From UBA1369 sp964571725 (GTDB taxonomy: Bacteria; Patescibacteriota; Gracilibacteria; UBA1369), in assembly GCA_964571725.1 (NCBI GenBank), contig CAZNDB010000002.1:310001-374000 (forward strand): DNA of 64,000 bases. Direction: 5' to 3'. Positions 7,055-13,909 of this stretch are shown piece by piece. The translations under genes were made by a program, and so were the position numbers. Every line of letters starts with the position of its first letter. Position 1 is the stretch's first letter. Under the pieces are notes generated by a model. The model had not been told where the DNA came from. It saw only the letters and a list, made by a program, of their open reading frames with translations, and did no database searches.

Positions 7055-8023
7055 ATGGATATTTTTTATCCGGTTCAATTATTGGCGGAATGGATCACTT
7101 ATGGATTGTTTTCAATTCCCAAAGAGACACATCTGGCCGAGGCGGTGAGTTTTTTCATCTATGATTCCATCAAAATTTTGATTTTACTGATAGTCATTAT
7201 CTTGGCGGTTTCCATTATCCGGACTTATTTACCGCCCGAAAAAACCAGGAAGTTTCTGTCCCGCAAACATGAGTGGACCGGCAATGTTCTGGCCTCACTG
7301 ATTGGGATTGTAACCCCGTTTTGTACCTGCAGCGCGATTCCTTTATTTTTGGGATTTGTGGAGGCGGGAGTACCGCTGGGCGTAACTTTTTCATTTTTGG
7401 TGGCTTCTCCGATGATCAATGAAGTGGCTCTGGTCATGCTGCTGGGGATGTTCGGCTGGGAGATTGCACTAATCTATATAGGGAGCGGACTGGTTATTGC
7501 TACTCTTTCGGGAATAATCATTGGTAAATTGAAGCTGGAAAAACAAGTGGAGGAATTTGTGTTTAAGCAAAAAATGACAGGAAGGGTGGAAGTTACGGTG
7601 AAGACGTGGAAGGAGAGGTGGTCTTATGCCAGGAAATATACTTTTAATGTGATCAGGAAGGTCTGGATTTACGTGCTAATCGGAATTGGAGTGGGAGCCT
7701 GGATTCATGGTTATGTCCCAATGGATTTTCTGGCCCAATATGCCGGAAGCGATAAATGGTATGCCGTTCCGTTGGCAACGTTGATTGGTATTCCTCTTTA
7801 TTCCAGTGCCGCTGGTATCGTACCGCTGGTTAGCGTACTGACTGAAAAAGGGGTGGCAATGGGAACAACGCTAGCGTTTATGATGGCGGTTACAGCACTG
7901 TCATTACCGGAATTCTTGATCCTGAAAAGAGTGATGAAAACCAAACTGATCCTGATTTTCGCCGGAATCGTAGGGATGGGAATAATGTTTACCGGCTATC
8001 TGTTTAATCTGGTTTTGGGATAG
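7055..8023 (+). CDS. Permease_2 (DUF318/ArsP-like) membrane permease
   Basis: A 322-residue polytopic membrane protein with about eight hydrophobic segments, with a hydrophilic cytoplasmic loop near residues 165-210 between two halves. The first half carries TPFCTCSAIP and the second IPLYSSAAGIVP, matching repeats; the cysteine pair near the membrane is the conserved signature of the ArsP/DUF318 permeases. Known members export trivalent organoarsenicals or act with thioredoxin-like partners. The operon with arsR and a Cys-rich redox protein supports a metal or metalloid efflux role. The transported species is not determined. Confidence 0.88.
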   Translation: MDIFYPVQLLAEWITYGLFSIPKETHLAEAVSFFIYDSIKILILLIVIILAVSIIRTYLPPEKTRKFLSRKHEWTGNVLASLIGIVTPFCTCSAIPLFLGFVEAGVPLGVTFSFLVASPMINEVALVMLLGMFGWEIALIYIGSGLVIATLSGIIIGKLKLEKQVEEFVFKQKMTGRVEVTVKTWKERWSYARKYTFNVIRKVWIYVLIGIGVGAWIHGYVPMDFLAQYAGSDKWYAVPLATLIGIPLYSSAAGIVPLVSVLTEKGVAMGTTLAFMMAVTALSLPEFLILKRVMKTKLILIFAGIVGMGIMFTGYLFNLVLG

Positions 8024-8057
8024 ATGAAAAAGCCTTTTATAAGCCGTGTAATTAACA

Positions 8058-8107
8058 TGGAGCTCCATCTGGTGTGAAGTTCGAACTGAAGTCGTGGAGA
8101 GGTCGTG
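8058..8107 (+). repeat. direct repeat copy 1 (left of the toxin-antitoxin pair)
   Basis: This 50-bp segment beginning TGGAGCTCCATCTGGTG matches 8778-8827 in 45 of 50 positions, in the same orientation. It contains the palindromes TGGAGCTCCA and AGTTCGAACT. Read in frame it encodes a GAPSG...FELK-like peptide, also seen in copy 2, and the differences sit mainly where amino acids change. It does not fold as a tRNA. Confidence 0.85.
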
Positions 8108-8129
8108 AGGATATCTATAGATCCTGCAC

Positions 8130-8159
8130 TTTACATTGCCACGGTGTTAATGGTACTAT
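8130..8159 (+). promoter_or_regulatory. probable promoter of the toxin-antitoxin operon
   Basis: TTTACA (8130-8135) and TACTAT (8154-8159) are 18 bp apart, placing a start point near 8166, between the possible starts at 8158 and 8194. The AT-rich stretch 8155-8197 has two CTATGG and two ATAGTG words arranged around it, a likely site for antitoxin binding. Confidence 0.45.
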
Positions 8160-8193
8160 GGATAGTGATATCAATAATATTATATATAGTGCT

Positions 8194-8451
8194 ATGGACA
8201 ATAATGTGACCGCCCAGGAGTTGAAGACCAAGGGAGCCTCTGTTTTGGGCAAGAAAACTAAAACAAGTGGTGAAACTTTTATTACAGTCCGTGGTGAGAA
8301 GCGTTTTGTCGTTCTTACTATGGAGCAATATTCGTATTTGCGCGAATGTGAACTGGAGACTGCTTTAAAGGAGTCTGAAGCGGATCTGGCGGCTGGGAAA
8401 TTTGCAGTTAAGAGTCTTGAAGAGCATTTAAAGGATTTGAAGAATGTATAA
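8194..8451 (+). CDS. Phd/YefM-type antitoxin
   Basis: An 85-residue antitoxin. The start at 8194 (MDNNVTAQELKTKGASVLG) gives the usual Phd/YefM length and leaves the putative promoter upstream; in-frame starts at 8158 and 8074 would add sequence derived from the left direct repeat. The N-terminal half (ITVRGEKRFVVLTMEQYSYL) is the DNA-binding Phd fold; the C-terminal half is an acidic helix (LKESEADLAAGKF) of the kind that wraps and blocks the toxin. The stop overlaps the toxin start by 8 bp, implying translational coupling. It should also repress its own operon. Confidence 0.85.
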   Translation: MDNNVTAQELKTKGASVLGKKTKTSGETFITVRGEKRFVVLTMEQYSYLRECELETALKESEADLAAGKFAVKSLEEHLKDLKNV

Positions 8452-8716
8452 ACTGATAATTACCGAAAGTTATCTAAAAAGGGCCAAGAGGTTTTTTGGT
8501 AAACATCCTGAAGTTATAAAGCAATATGAAAAAGTTTTAAAACTGCTTTGCTTAAACCCTCAGCATCCTTCTTTGAGATTACATAAACTATCGGGGAGAT
8601 TAGATGGGGTGTTTAGTGTTTCTATAAATATTTCCTATCGCGTGTTGATAAACTTTATTATCAAGGAAAATCAGATAGTGCCGATTGATATTGGGTCGCA
8701 TGATGAGGTGTATTGA
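8444..8716 (+). CDS. RelE/YafQ-type mRNA interferase toxin
   Basis: A 90-residue toxin of the RelE/ParE fold: YKLIITESYLKRAKRF at the N-terminus, HPSLRLHKLSGRLDG in the middle, SYRVLINF, and the conserved ending IDIGSHDEVY whose His-Asp pair matches the RelE/YafQ catalytic tail. Members cleave mRNA in the ribosomal A site. It overlaps the antitoxin by 8 bp and is followed by a small hairpin (8737-8764). The pair sits between two direct repeats, suggesting a mobile or recently rearranged cassette. Confidence 0.88.
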   Translation: MYKLIITESYLKRAKRFFGKHPEVIKQYEKVLKLLCLNPQHPSLRLHKLSGRLDGVFSVSINISYRVLINFIIKENQIVPIDIGSHDEVY

Positions 8717-8777
8717 TTCGATGTGGGCGGACTAAAATACTGGCTTGAATGAGCCAGAAAGTATTCATGGATTTTCT

Positions 8778-8827
8778 TGGAGCTCCATCTGGTGCGATGT
8801 TCGAACTGAAGTTGTGGGGAGGGCGTG
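8778..8827 (+). repeat. direct repeat copy 2 (right of the toxin-antitoxin pair)
   Basis: The partner of 8058-8107, 720 bp downstream, 90% identical. In this copy the frame starts at ATG 8768 and runs to a TAA at 8837, giving a 23-residue peptide that contains GAPSGAMFELK; it may be a remnant of a longer gene. Confidence 0.85.
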
Positions 8828-8950
8828 TAGGCTCTTAAGCAACAAAACATATTTGGACGTTAGAGTGACAAAAAATGTTCAGAAAATAATACTGAAGTCA
8901 TTTTAATATGCATTGTAGCCTTGAGGTCGCGTGGTGGACGTGATGGGGTG

Positions 8951-8968
8951 TTGTATGTTATAATACAA
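8951..8968 (+). promoter_or_regulatory. promoter with dyad before the coiled-coil gene pair
   Basis: A consensus -10 TATAAT (8959-8964) lies inside a 6-bp inverted repeat TTGTAT...ATACAA (8951-8956, 8963-8968). A weak -35, TGGACG, is 18 bp upstream. The dyad over the -10 would suit a repressor site. Confidence 0.5.
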
Positions 8969-8990
8969 TAATATGTTTTAACGTTTTGCA

Positions 8991-9350
8991 ATGCCCGATT
9001 TTGGGGTAATAAAAAATGAAATTTTAAGGCGTTTGGTGATTAATTCGGTTACCATAAATTCCCAAACGGCCAATGTCGTTGTTTTTCTGATAACTAAGAT
9101 TGCTGCCCTGAGTGAGGAAAAACAGCAAGCAGTAATACAACTTTTACTGAATGAACAAAGTCAGGTTGAGGAGGCAAGATCAAGGCAGTTTTCTGATGCT
9201 ACCTTGACAGAATTGGAAGGGGAGAATCAGAAAATTGTTCAAATAATGAAAAACTATAAATCAGCATCCTTGGCCCATAATGAAGAAGTTGGACGATTGG
9301 TTGATCAGAATACCGCAGAGGACTTGTTGAATAAACTGAATCAATTATGA
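8991..9350 (+). CDS. small helical protein of unknown function
   Basis: A 119-residue protein, unrecognised. It is predicted to be nearly all helix: a hydrophobic N-terminal region (INSQTANVVVFLITKIAALS) followed by charged, glutamine-rich helices with heptad-like spacing (EEKQQAVIQLLL, LTELEGENQKIVQIM) and ending TAEDLLNKLNQL. There is no signal peptide or cysteine, so it is probably cytoplasmic. Its stop overlaps the start of the next gene (ATGA at 9347-9350), so the two are translationally coupled and probably work together. Confidence 0.7.
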   Translation: MPDFGVIKNEILRRLVINSVTINSQTANVVVFLITKIAALSEEKQQAVIQLLLNEQSQVEEARSRQFSDATLTELEGENQKIVQIMKNYKSASLAHNEEVGRLVDQNTAEDLLNKLNQL

Positions 9351-11161
9351 AGATTCATAACCATTATTTTAACTCTGGTTTCAGTACTGTTCCTAATCGT
9401 TCGGTTTTTTTTGGTAATGAGGCCCCTCCAGGCCCGCTTGGACCGGAACAACAGGCAGAACCAAATATGGTGGAAACACCAGAGGCAAAATTTTCCAGGT
9501 TGTCGAAGCATTATGAAGAGACACGTCAGGATGCTGTCAAGACATTACAAGCGGTCGTAAATGATGCTACTGCAGATTCAACTGCTAAAATGCTGGCAGA
9601 GGCGGCTTTGGCTGCGGTGGAAAAAACCAAAAAACCTACAGAGTTCATCAACGCCCAAGTATCAATGGAATTATTGAAACAAAATTTGGGAAGACTTTAT
9701 CTGATTTTAGGTGAAGAACCCCCTGATTTTGATAACCCACGAGATAAAATTGTTCCTCCCAGATATGAATGGTTTAGGGGCGAACCGAAAAGTCTGGATA
9801 ATCTGCTTAATGACGATAATGTCCTGAATAAAGTGCAAGAGGATCTCAAAGCTGGACATATGCCGTCAAAGGATAATATAAATGTTTTATGGACCCGGTA
9901 TTTAGGATTGAAGGATGAGGGAGATAAACCTACCAATGCAGCAAAAAAAATAGTGATCGATGAAAAAGCTGCCGCGGTTTTTAAGATTGCCAGTCAGGCT
10001 AGTGATTTGTTTGAAAAAAGTGCCGAAGCAAATTCACCACAATATAAACAGGAGTCGGCCAGACTGAATGCTTTGACTGCTGATTCAAATACTCCTAAGG
10101 AACAATTTGATCAGCAACGAAAAGTGGTAGAGACGATGGGCTACCAATTTGAGGTTAAAAACAACCTTGAATCCAACAAGATTCTGATAAATAAAGTCCA
10201 AGAAGATCTTAGATCAGGAAATATTCCGAGGATAGCTGATGTTACGGCTCTCTGGGATAAATATTCTGCAATGAAGGACGGCGAGGCGAAAATAGGCGAT
10301 ATGCCTGAATTGTTGAAGCAAATGCAGGAACAAGAACAGCAAATGTTTAAATTGGCTGAAAAAGCCGGTCGGGAGTTTGATCGGAATGCGGCAAGAGTTT
10401 CTCCCGAATATCGTGCGGCAATGGCAAAGGAAGAACAGCTTTCCAGGGCTTCTGAAGCTGCTCTTAAAATTTTTGAACAGAAGCGTTATGATCCTACCAT
10501 CTCCCAGCAGGAAAGAGAAAAAGTGGGGGACTCTTATTTGGCCGTTTATAACGCCTGGCAAGATCAGGTAAATGTTAGACAAAATCTGGCTACGAGAGTC
10601 GATCAAAAAATGCACGAACCCAAACAGGATACCGGGCCTGCCAATACAGTAAATAACAGACCTGCGGCAACTTTGGCACAAGATTCTTCTATTGATACTG
10701 GACCTTCCAGGGCTGCGCCCGCGAAACCGGCGGGGGGTCCCGATAAGGCGCCTGAACCTGGTCCCAAACAAAAGGATCAACAGGAACTGGCAAGTATACG
10801 GGAGCAAATTGGGGTTCTATGGGGGAAGTTGAATCAGGCCAAGGCAACCGAGGCCAGCAGAACCACCAAATTCAAAGCTGCAGATAATGCCCAACAGAAA
10901 GCCGAAGGAGAGGTAGCCAGGCTACAAACAGCAATGTACGCTGAAAAAGATTTGGCCAAATTGGCGGCGCTTACAGTGGAGTTAACTCTGGCAAGTACCA
11001 ATTTAATTAAAGCTCAACAGAATTTTGAGGCGGCAACAAAGGCTATGGCTGACAGTATCGAATCCAGGAAGGCGGGTGAGAAAGCGTTGAAAGTTGAGGA
11101 AGAGCGTGCCGTGGCCTTACAGAAAAAAATAGACGATCCTGATAGTTATAAAAAGCCGTAG
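9347..11161 (+). CDS. large coiled-coil protein with an internal duplication
   Basis: A 604-residue protein, unrecognised, with no signal peptide or membrane segment. Residues 155-270 and 276-408 look like two copies of one module: NKVQEDLKAG at 161 and NKVQEDLRSG at 282, each followed about 13 residues later by LW and KD motifs (LWTRYLGLKD, LWDKYSAMKD) and then an SPxY helix region (SPQYKQ, SPEYRA). The third part (430-480) is Pro/Ala-rich and probably disordered; residues 485-600 form a long Lys/Glu/Ala-rich coiled coil. It looks like a cytoplasmic scaffold. The gene is coupled to the 119-residue upstream gene. Confidence 0.7.
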   Translation: MKIHNHYFNSGFSTVPNRSVFFGNEAPPGPLGPEQQAEPNMVETPEAKFSRLSKHYEETRQDAVKTLQAVVNDATADSTAKMLAEAALAAVEKTKKPTEFINAQVSMELLKQNLGRLYLILGEEPPDFDNPRDKIVPPRYEWFRGEPKSLDNLLNDDNVLNKVQEDLKAGHMPSKDNINVLWTRYLGLKDEGDKPTNAAKKIVIDEKAAAVFKIASQASDLFEKSAEANSPQYKQESARLNALTADSNTPKEQFDQQRKVVETMGYQFEVKNNLESNKILINKVQEDLRSGNIPRIADVTALWDKYSAMKDGEAKIGDMPELLKQMQEQEQQMFKLAEKAGREFDRNAARVSPEYRAAMAKEEQLSRASEAALKIFEQKRYDPTISQQEREKVGDSYLAVYNAWQDQVNVRQNLATRVDQKMHEPKQDTGPANTVNNRPAATLAQDSSIDTGPSRAAPAKPAGGPDKAPEPGPKQKDQQELASIREQIGVLWGKLNQAKATEASRTTKFKAADNAQQKAEGEVARLQTAMYAEKDLAKLAALTVELTLASTNLIKAQQNFEAATKAMADSIESRKAGEKALKVEEERAVALQKKIDDPDSYKKP

Positions 11162-11179
11162 TGTGTTTTTCTCTAAACA

Positions 11180-11463
11180 TGGAGCCACAGTCGGGAATCG
11201 AACCCGAGACCTCATCCTTCTCTGATACCTCTATTTGTTTGGGCCTATTAGAGGGGTAGACTGTATATCAAGCTTGTTCCTCAAAGAGAAATTTAGCTTC
11301 CCTTGTCAGTCGTTCGGGCCTCATTTGACAATGATGCCACGGTCTTGGCCTGGCTTTAGGCTATTAACCGTTATTCGGGATTCAACCATCCGTTTTCGGG
11401 TGGAGGGGCAAGAGACTTTTGAGTCTCACCATGGATGCGCTCTACCATCTGAGCTACTGCGGC
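11180..11463 (-). tRNA. tRNA-Thr(GGU) gene interrupted by an intron
   Basis: Two exons on the minus strand give a perfect 76-nt tRNA. Exon 1 (11463-11428) supplies positions 1-36: acceptor GCCGCAG, D-arm GCTC...GAGC, anticodon stem CATCC, then A32 T33 and anticodon GGT. Exon 2 (11219-11180) supplies 37-76: AA, GGATG, AGGTC, T-arm TCGGG-TTCGATT-CCCGA, acceptor CTGTGGC, discriminator T and encoded CCA. All stems pair (one G-T in the acceptor). The anticodon arm closely matches bacterial tRNA-Thr(GGU). The 208 nt between them must be removed for the tRNA to be functional. It lies opposite in direction to the sigma gene that follows. Confidence 0.9.
11220..11427 (-). other. group I intron candidate (208 nt) in tRNA-Thr anticodon loop
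   Basis: The insertion follows U36 and the intron ends in G, as group I splicing requires. Near the 5' end, GCC can pair with the exon GGU to give the U-G wobble at the splice site, with GAGACT/AGTCTC as the outer part of P1; the CUU just before GCC could pair with the 3' exon AAG as P10. A GATATACAGTC element near the 3' end resembles the conserved S sequence, and its CAGTC (11259-11263) pairs with GACTG (11307-11311) as P7. There is no room for a homing endonuclease. It is small but within the range of tRNA group I introns. Confidence 0.82.
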
Positions 11464-11646
11464 TTGTAAATGAACAAAATGCCAGAATTATCGCTTGCAA
11501 AGGGCAATTGCGGGCTGATTTTAACACATACGAGGGGAGATGCAAATTAATTTTTAGCGGAATTAAAGAATAGAAACGTAAACTCATTATTTTTGTAATA
11601 TTTCCGGTTATCTGCTTGTATTAGACAGTAATAAATATAAATTTTC

Positions 11647-12315
11647 GTGTTACAGACTGATCCTAAAAAACAGGATGAATCTGCTGTTGCAGCCGCCCAG
11701 GCTGTGCCTCTTGATAAAAGCACGAAAACCGCGCAGGCGAATCCTTCAGACGCTGAACTGGTACGAATGACTCTGCGGGACGCGGACAAGTTTGCCCTGA
11801 TCATCGAGCGTTACGAGCGGAAACTGATGCGTTACCTGAACTATTTTACCGGAGCCAATAATCATCATGCCGAGGATATTTTTCAGGAAACCATGATCAA
11901 GGTTTACCGGAATCTGAACGGATTTGATCAGAAACTGACTCTTTCCAGCTGGATTTACCGCATTGCCCATAACGAAGCCCTCAACTATTTGCGAAAGAAC
12001 AGACAACAGGCGGCCGTGAGTCTGGATGCCCAGGACGGGGAGGGGATGGCCTTGCTGAACGTGCTGGCCAGTGAGGAAAATGTGGTGATGGAGGCCGCCA
12101 GGAAAGAAACGGCCGGGAAAGTCAGAGAAATCTTGAATAATTTGCGGGAAGATTACCGGGAAGTATTGATACTCCGTTATCTCGAAGATTACGACTACAA
12201 TGAAATCAGCTATGTTCTCAAAAAACCCCTGGGCACTGTCGGTGTTCTGCTGGCCCGGGCCAAAGTCGCCTTCAGGGAACTGGCCATAAAGCATAATCTC
12301 CTGAAATATGAATGA
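11647..12315 (+). CDS. ECF-like RNA polymerase sigma factor
   Basis: A 222-residue sigma-70-family protein starting at GTG, with a 35-residue Ala/Lys-rich leader. Region 2 covers about 40-115: FALIIERYERKLMRYLNYF, AEDIFQETMIKVYRNL, and the -10 recognition segment SSWIYRIAHNEALNYLR. Region 4 covers 155-215: LREDYREVLILRYLEDYDYNEISYVL with the LGTVGVLLARAKVAFREL helix-turn-helix. Regions 1.1, 1.2 and 3 are missing, so this is an extracytoplasmic-function-type sigma. The next gene overlaps by 8 bp and encodes a membrane protein that is its likely anti-sigma factor. Confidence 0.92.
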   Translation: MLQTDPKKQDESAVAAAQAVPLDKSTKTAQANPSDAELVRMTLRDADKFALIIERYERKLMRYLNYFTGANNHHAEDIFQETMIKVYRNLNGFDQKLTLSSWIYRIAHNEALNYLRKNRQQAAVSLDAQDGEGMALLNVLASEENVVMEAARKETAGKVREILNNLREDYREVLILRYLEDYDYNEISYVLKKPLGTVGVLLARAKVAFRELAIKHNLLKYE

Positions 12316-13090
12316 TACAAGCAAACACATTTTGGAGCAGATCAAAGAAGGCGGGATCAAGCCCCGGCCGCGCTGGCAGTTTGTCTTGTCCAGAGTGCTG
12401 CTGATTGTTGCTCTGGTAGCGGCAATTGTAGTGGGCGGATTGGTCATGAGCCTGGTTCTTTTAAAACTGGGCAATCTGGACTGGGAGTATGTATCGTTTT
12501 TTGGTGAAAGGGGACTGCCTCCGGTTTTTGACGTGTTGCCGCTGATCTGGATTGCTTTACTGATTTTGGTGGTGCTGTTGGCCGTGTTTGTTTTTGAAAA
12601 GACCGACGGCGGATATAAATATAGTCCCGGCTGGATAGTACTGGGAACAATTGTTTTGTCGCTGAGTCTGGCCGGTTTGATTTATCTGAGCAGCGGAGCA
12701 GAGCGCTTTGAGGAGGCGATGAGAGACAGGCTGCCCTTTTATGAAGAAATGGAAAAACGGCGGGAGGCCAGATTCCATTTACCGGAAATGGGAATTTTAC
12801 CGGGACGGGTTTTATCAATCCGTTCACGTACCGAAATGTCACTGGAGGATTTGCAGAACAGAGAGTGGCAGGTGATTCTGGTGCCCAACGCGGTCGAGCG
12901 GTTCGATTTAATGAGACTGAAACCCGGTCAGATGGTATTCGCGATCGGGGAAAAGCAGACTGAAAACATCTTTGAAGCCGTGGAGATCCGCTTGAAAAGG
13001 GGTATGATGATTCGATTAAAGACCGGTTTAAAGGAGAAACCCGGAAAGGCCGTTCCGCCTGATTTGCCGCCGCTTTTTCCTGCTTTGTAA
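12308..13090 (+). CDS. membrane protein, putative anti-sigma factor
   Basis: A 260-residue protein with a short cytoplasmic N-terminus, three hydrophobic segments (about 29-54, 76-97 and 109-129) and a soluble C-terminal region of 130 residues. No standard zinc anti-sigma motif (HXXXCXXC) is present, so the assignment rests on position: it overlaps the sigma gene by 8 bp and is followed by a secreted protein. The C-terminal part (LPGRVLSIRSRTEMSLED, MRLKPGQMVFAIGEKQ) looks like a small beta-barrel that could sense an envelope signal. Role inferred, not proven. Confidence 0.65.
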   Translation: MNDTSKHILEQIKEGGIKPRPRWQFVLSRVLLIVALVAAIVVGGLVMSLVLLKLGNLDWEYVSFFGERGLPPVFDVLPLIWIALLILVVLLAVFVFEKTDGGYKYSPGWIVLGTIVLSLSLAGLIYLSSGAERFEEAMRDRLPFYEEMEKRREARFHLPEMGILPGRVLSIRSRTEMSLEDLQNREWQVILVPNAVERFDLMRLKPGQMVFAIGEKQTENIFEAVEIRLKRGMMIRLKTGLKEKPGKAVPPDLPPLFPAL

Positions 13091-13179
13091 GAAAATCTAT
13101 CCGGCCGGTGTATTAAGGAGTGAAAGATGCCATGGAATCTTTACAGCTCAATTTATTATTTAGTCTTTAACTAAAAGCT

Positions 13180-13737
13180 ATGAAACTAACAAGCAAATTT
13201 ATCAGCGGAATGCTGGTGACGGTAGCCGTCGGGGCCTCAATGGCCGGTGCACAGGCTATCGGAGCAAATGCTCAGAATAAGGGAAATACAGTCAGAGATC
13301 CCATGAACTGGGATTTGCGGATTGATGAACTGAAACTGATCGATGCCGGTGATTATGATGCCTGGAAACAACTGATGATCGGTTCGGGAAGACAGATGGT
13401 GGCTGATAAAGTAACCGCTGAAGAGTTTGCCAAAATGGCTGCGCTTTTCGACGCGATCAAGGCCGAGAATTATGATCAGGCCAAAACTATCGCCAAGGAT
13501 CTGAAAATGCCCAATGGATTGGGTATGGGTCCTCGCGGAGGAAGAATGAAAGGTGATCTTCTGAATATGCCTGAAGTACTCAAGCTGTCGGATGAAGTAA
13601 AGGCCCAATTGAAGGCGGCGCATGAAGCCAGAGACGGCGAACTGGTACGACAGATTCTGGAAGACAACGGCATTACCCCTCCAGCCCAGGGAAAATTCAA
13701 GGATCGTCGCGGTAACAACAATGGGAACGTTCAGTAA
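13180..13737 (+). CDS. secreted helical protein in the sigma operon
   Basis: A 185-residue exported protein: signal peptide (KLTSKFISGML... to AGAQA-type cleavage near residue 26), then an alpha-helical domain. Pairs of acidic helices (IDAGDYDAWKQLM, VTAEEFAKMAALFDAI) have a repeated D/E-Y-D-x-A/W-K pattern; LKMPNGLGMGPRGG is glycine-rich. The C-terminus ends in DRRGNNNGN. The helical, metal-lacking sequence recalls small periplasmic stress proteins such as CpxP/Spy, but similarity is only general. It starts 90 bp after the putative anti-sigma gene and may be the regulated output; a strong terminator follows. Confidence 0.7.
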   Translation: MKLTSKFISGMLVTVAVGASMAGAQAIGANAQNKGNTVRDPMNWDLRIDELKLIDAGDYDAWKQLMIGSGRQMVADKVTAEEFAKMAALFDAIKAENYDQAKTIAKDLKMPNGLGMGPRGGRMKGDLLNMPEVLKLSDEVKAQLKAAHEARDGELVRQILEDNGITPPAQGKFKDRRGNNNGNVQ

Positions 13738-13760
13738 GAAAGTGAGAAAAATTATCTAAC

Positions 13761-13798
13761 AGCCCTCCTTTCCCCTTGTTGGGATAGGGGGGCTTTTT
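13761..13798 (+). terminator. intrinsic terminator of the sigma operon
   Basis: A 9-bp stem, AGCCCTCCT with AGGGGGGCT (one G-T pair), with an inner TCCC/GGGA pairing, followed by five T. It ends the sigma / anti-sigma / secreted-protein transcript. Confidence 0.85.
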
Positions 13799-13909
13799 GG
13801 TGGTGGTTTTAATATTTTTGTTAATGATTATTTAAGGCTGTGTTAATGGGCGGCTGTTATGTTTGTTGGGCAAATCGGCCGGTTTGTAATTATTCCTAAC
13901 CTGACTTTT

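Noticed and set aside
8074..8193. A longer antitoxin starting at the GTG at 8074 or the ATG at 8158
   Set aside because: The added residues come from the left direct repeat and spacer and are outside the Phd fold; the probable promoter lies inside this stretch.
8058..8827. The 50-bp repeats as tRNA fragments or attachment sites within a tRNA
   Set aside because: The GTTCGAAC words resemble a T-loop, but the flanking five-base stems do not pair on either strand and no acceptor stem can be formed.
11220..11427. An archaeal-type bulge-helix-bulge intron in tRNA-Thr
   Set aside because: The length, terminal G, U before the splice site and P7-like pairing fit group I; no bulge-helix-bulge motif forms around the exon junctions.
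11235..11573. A 112-codon plus-strand frame over the intron-containing tRNA
   Set aside because: It runs antisense through the tRNA exons and intron, and its product has no recognisable fold.
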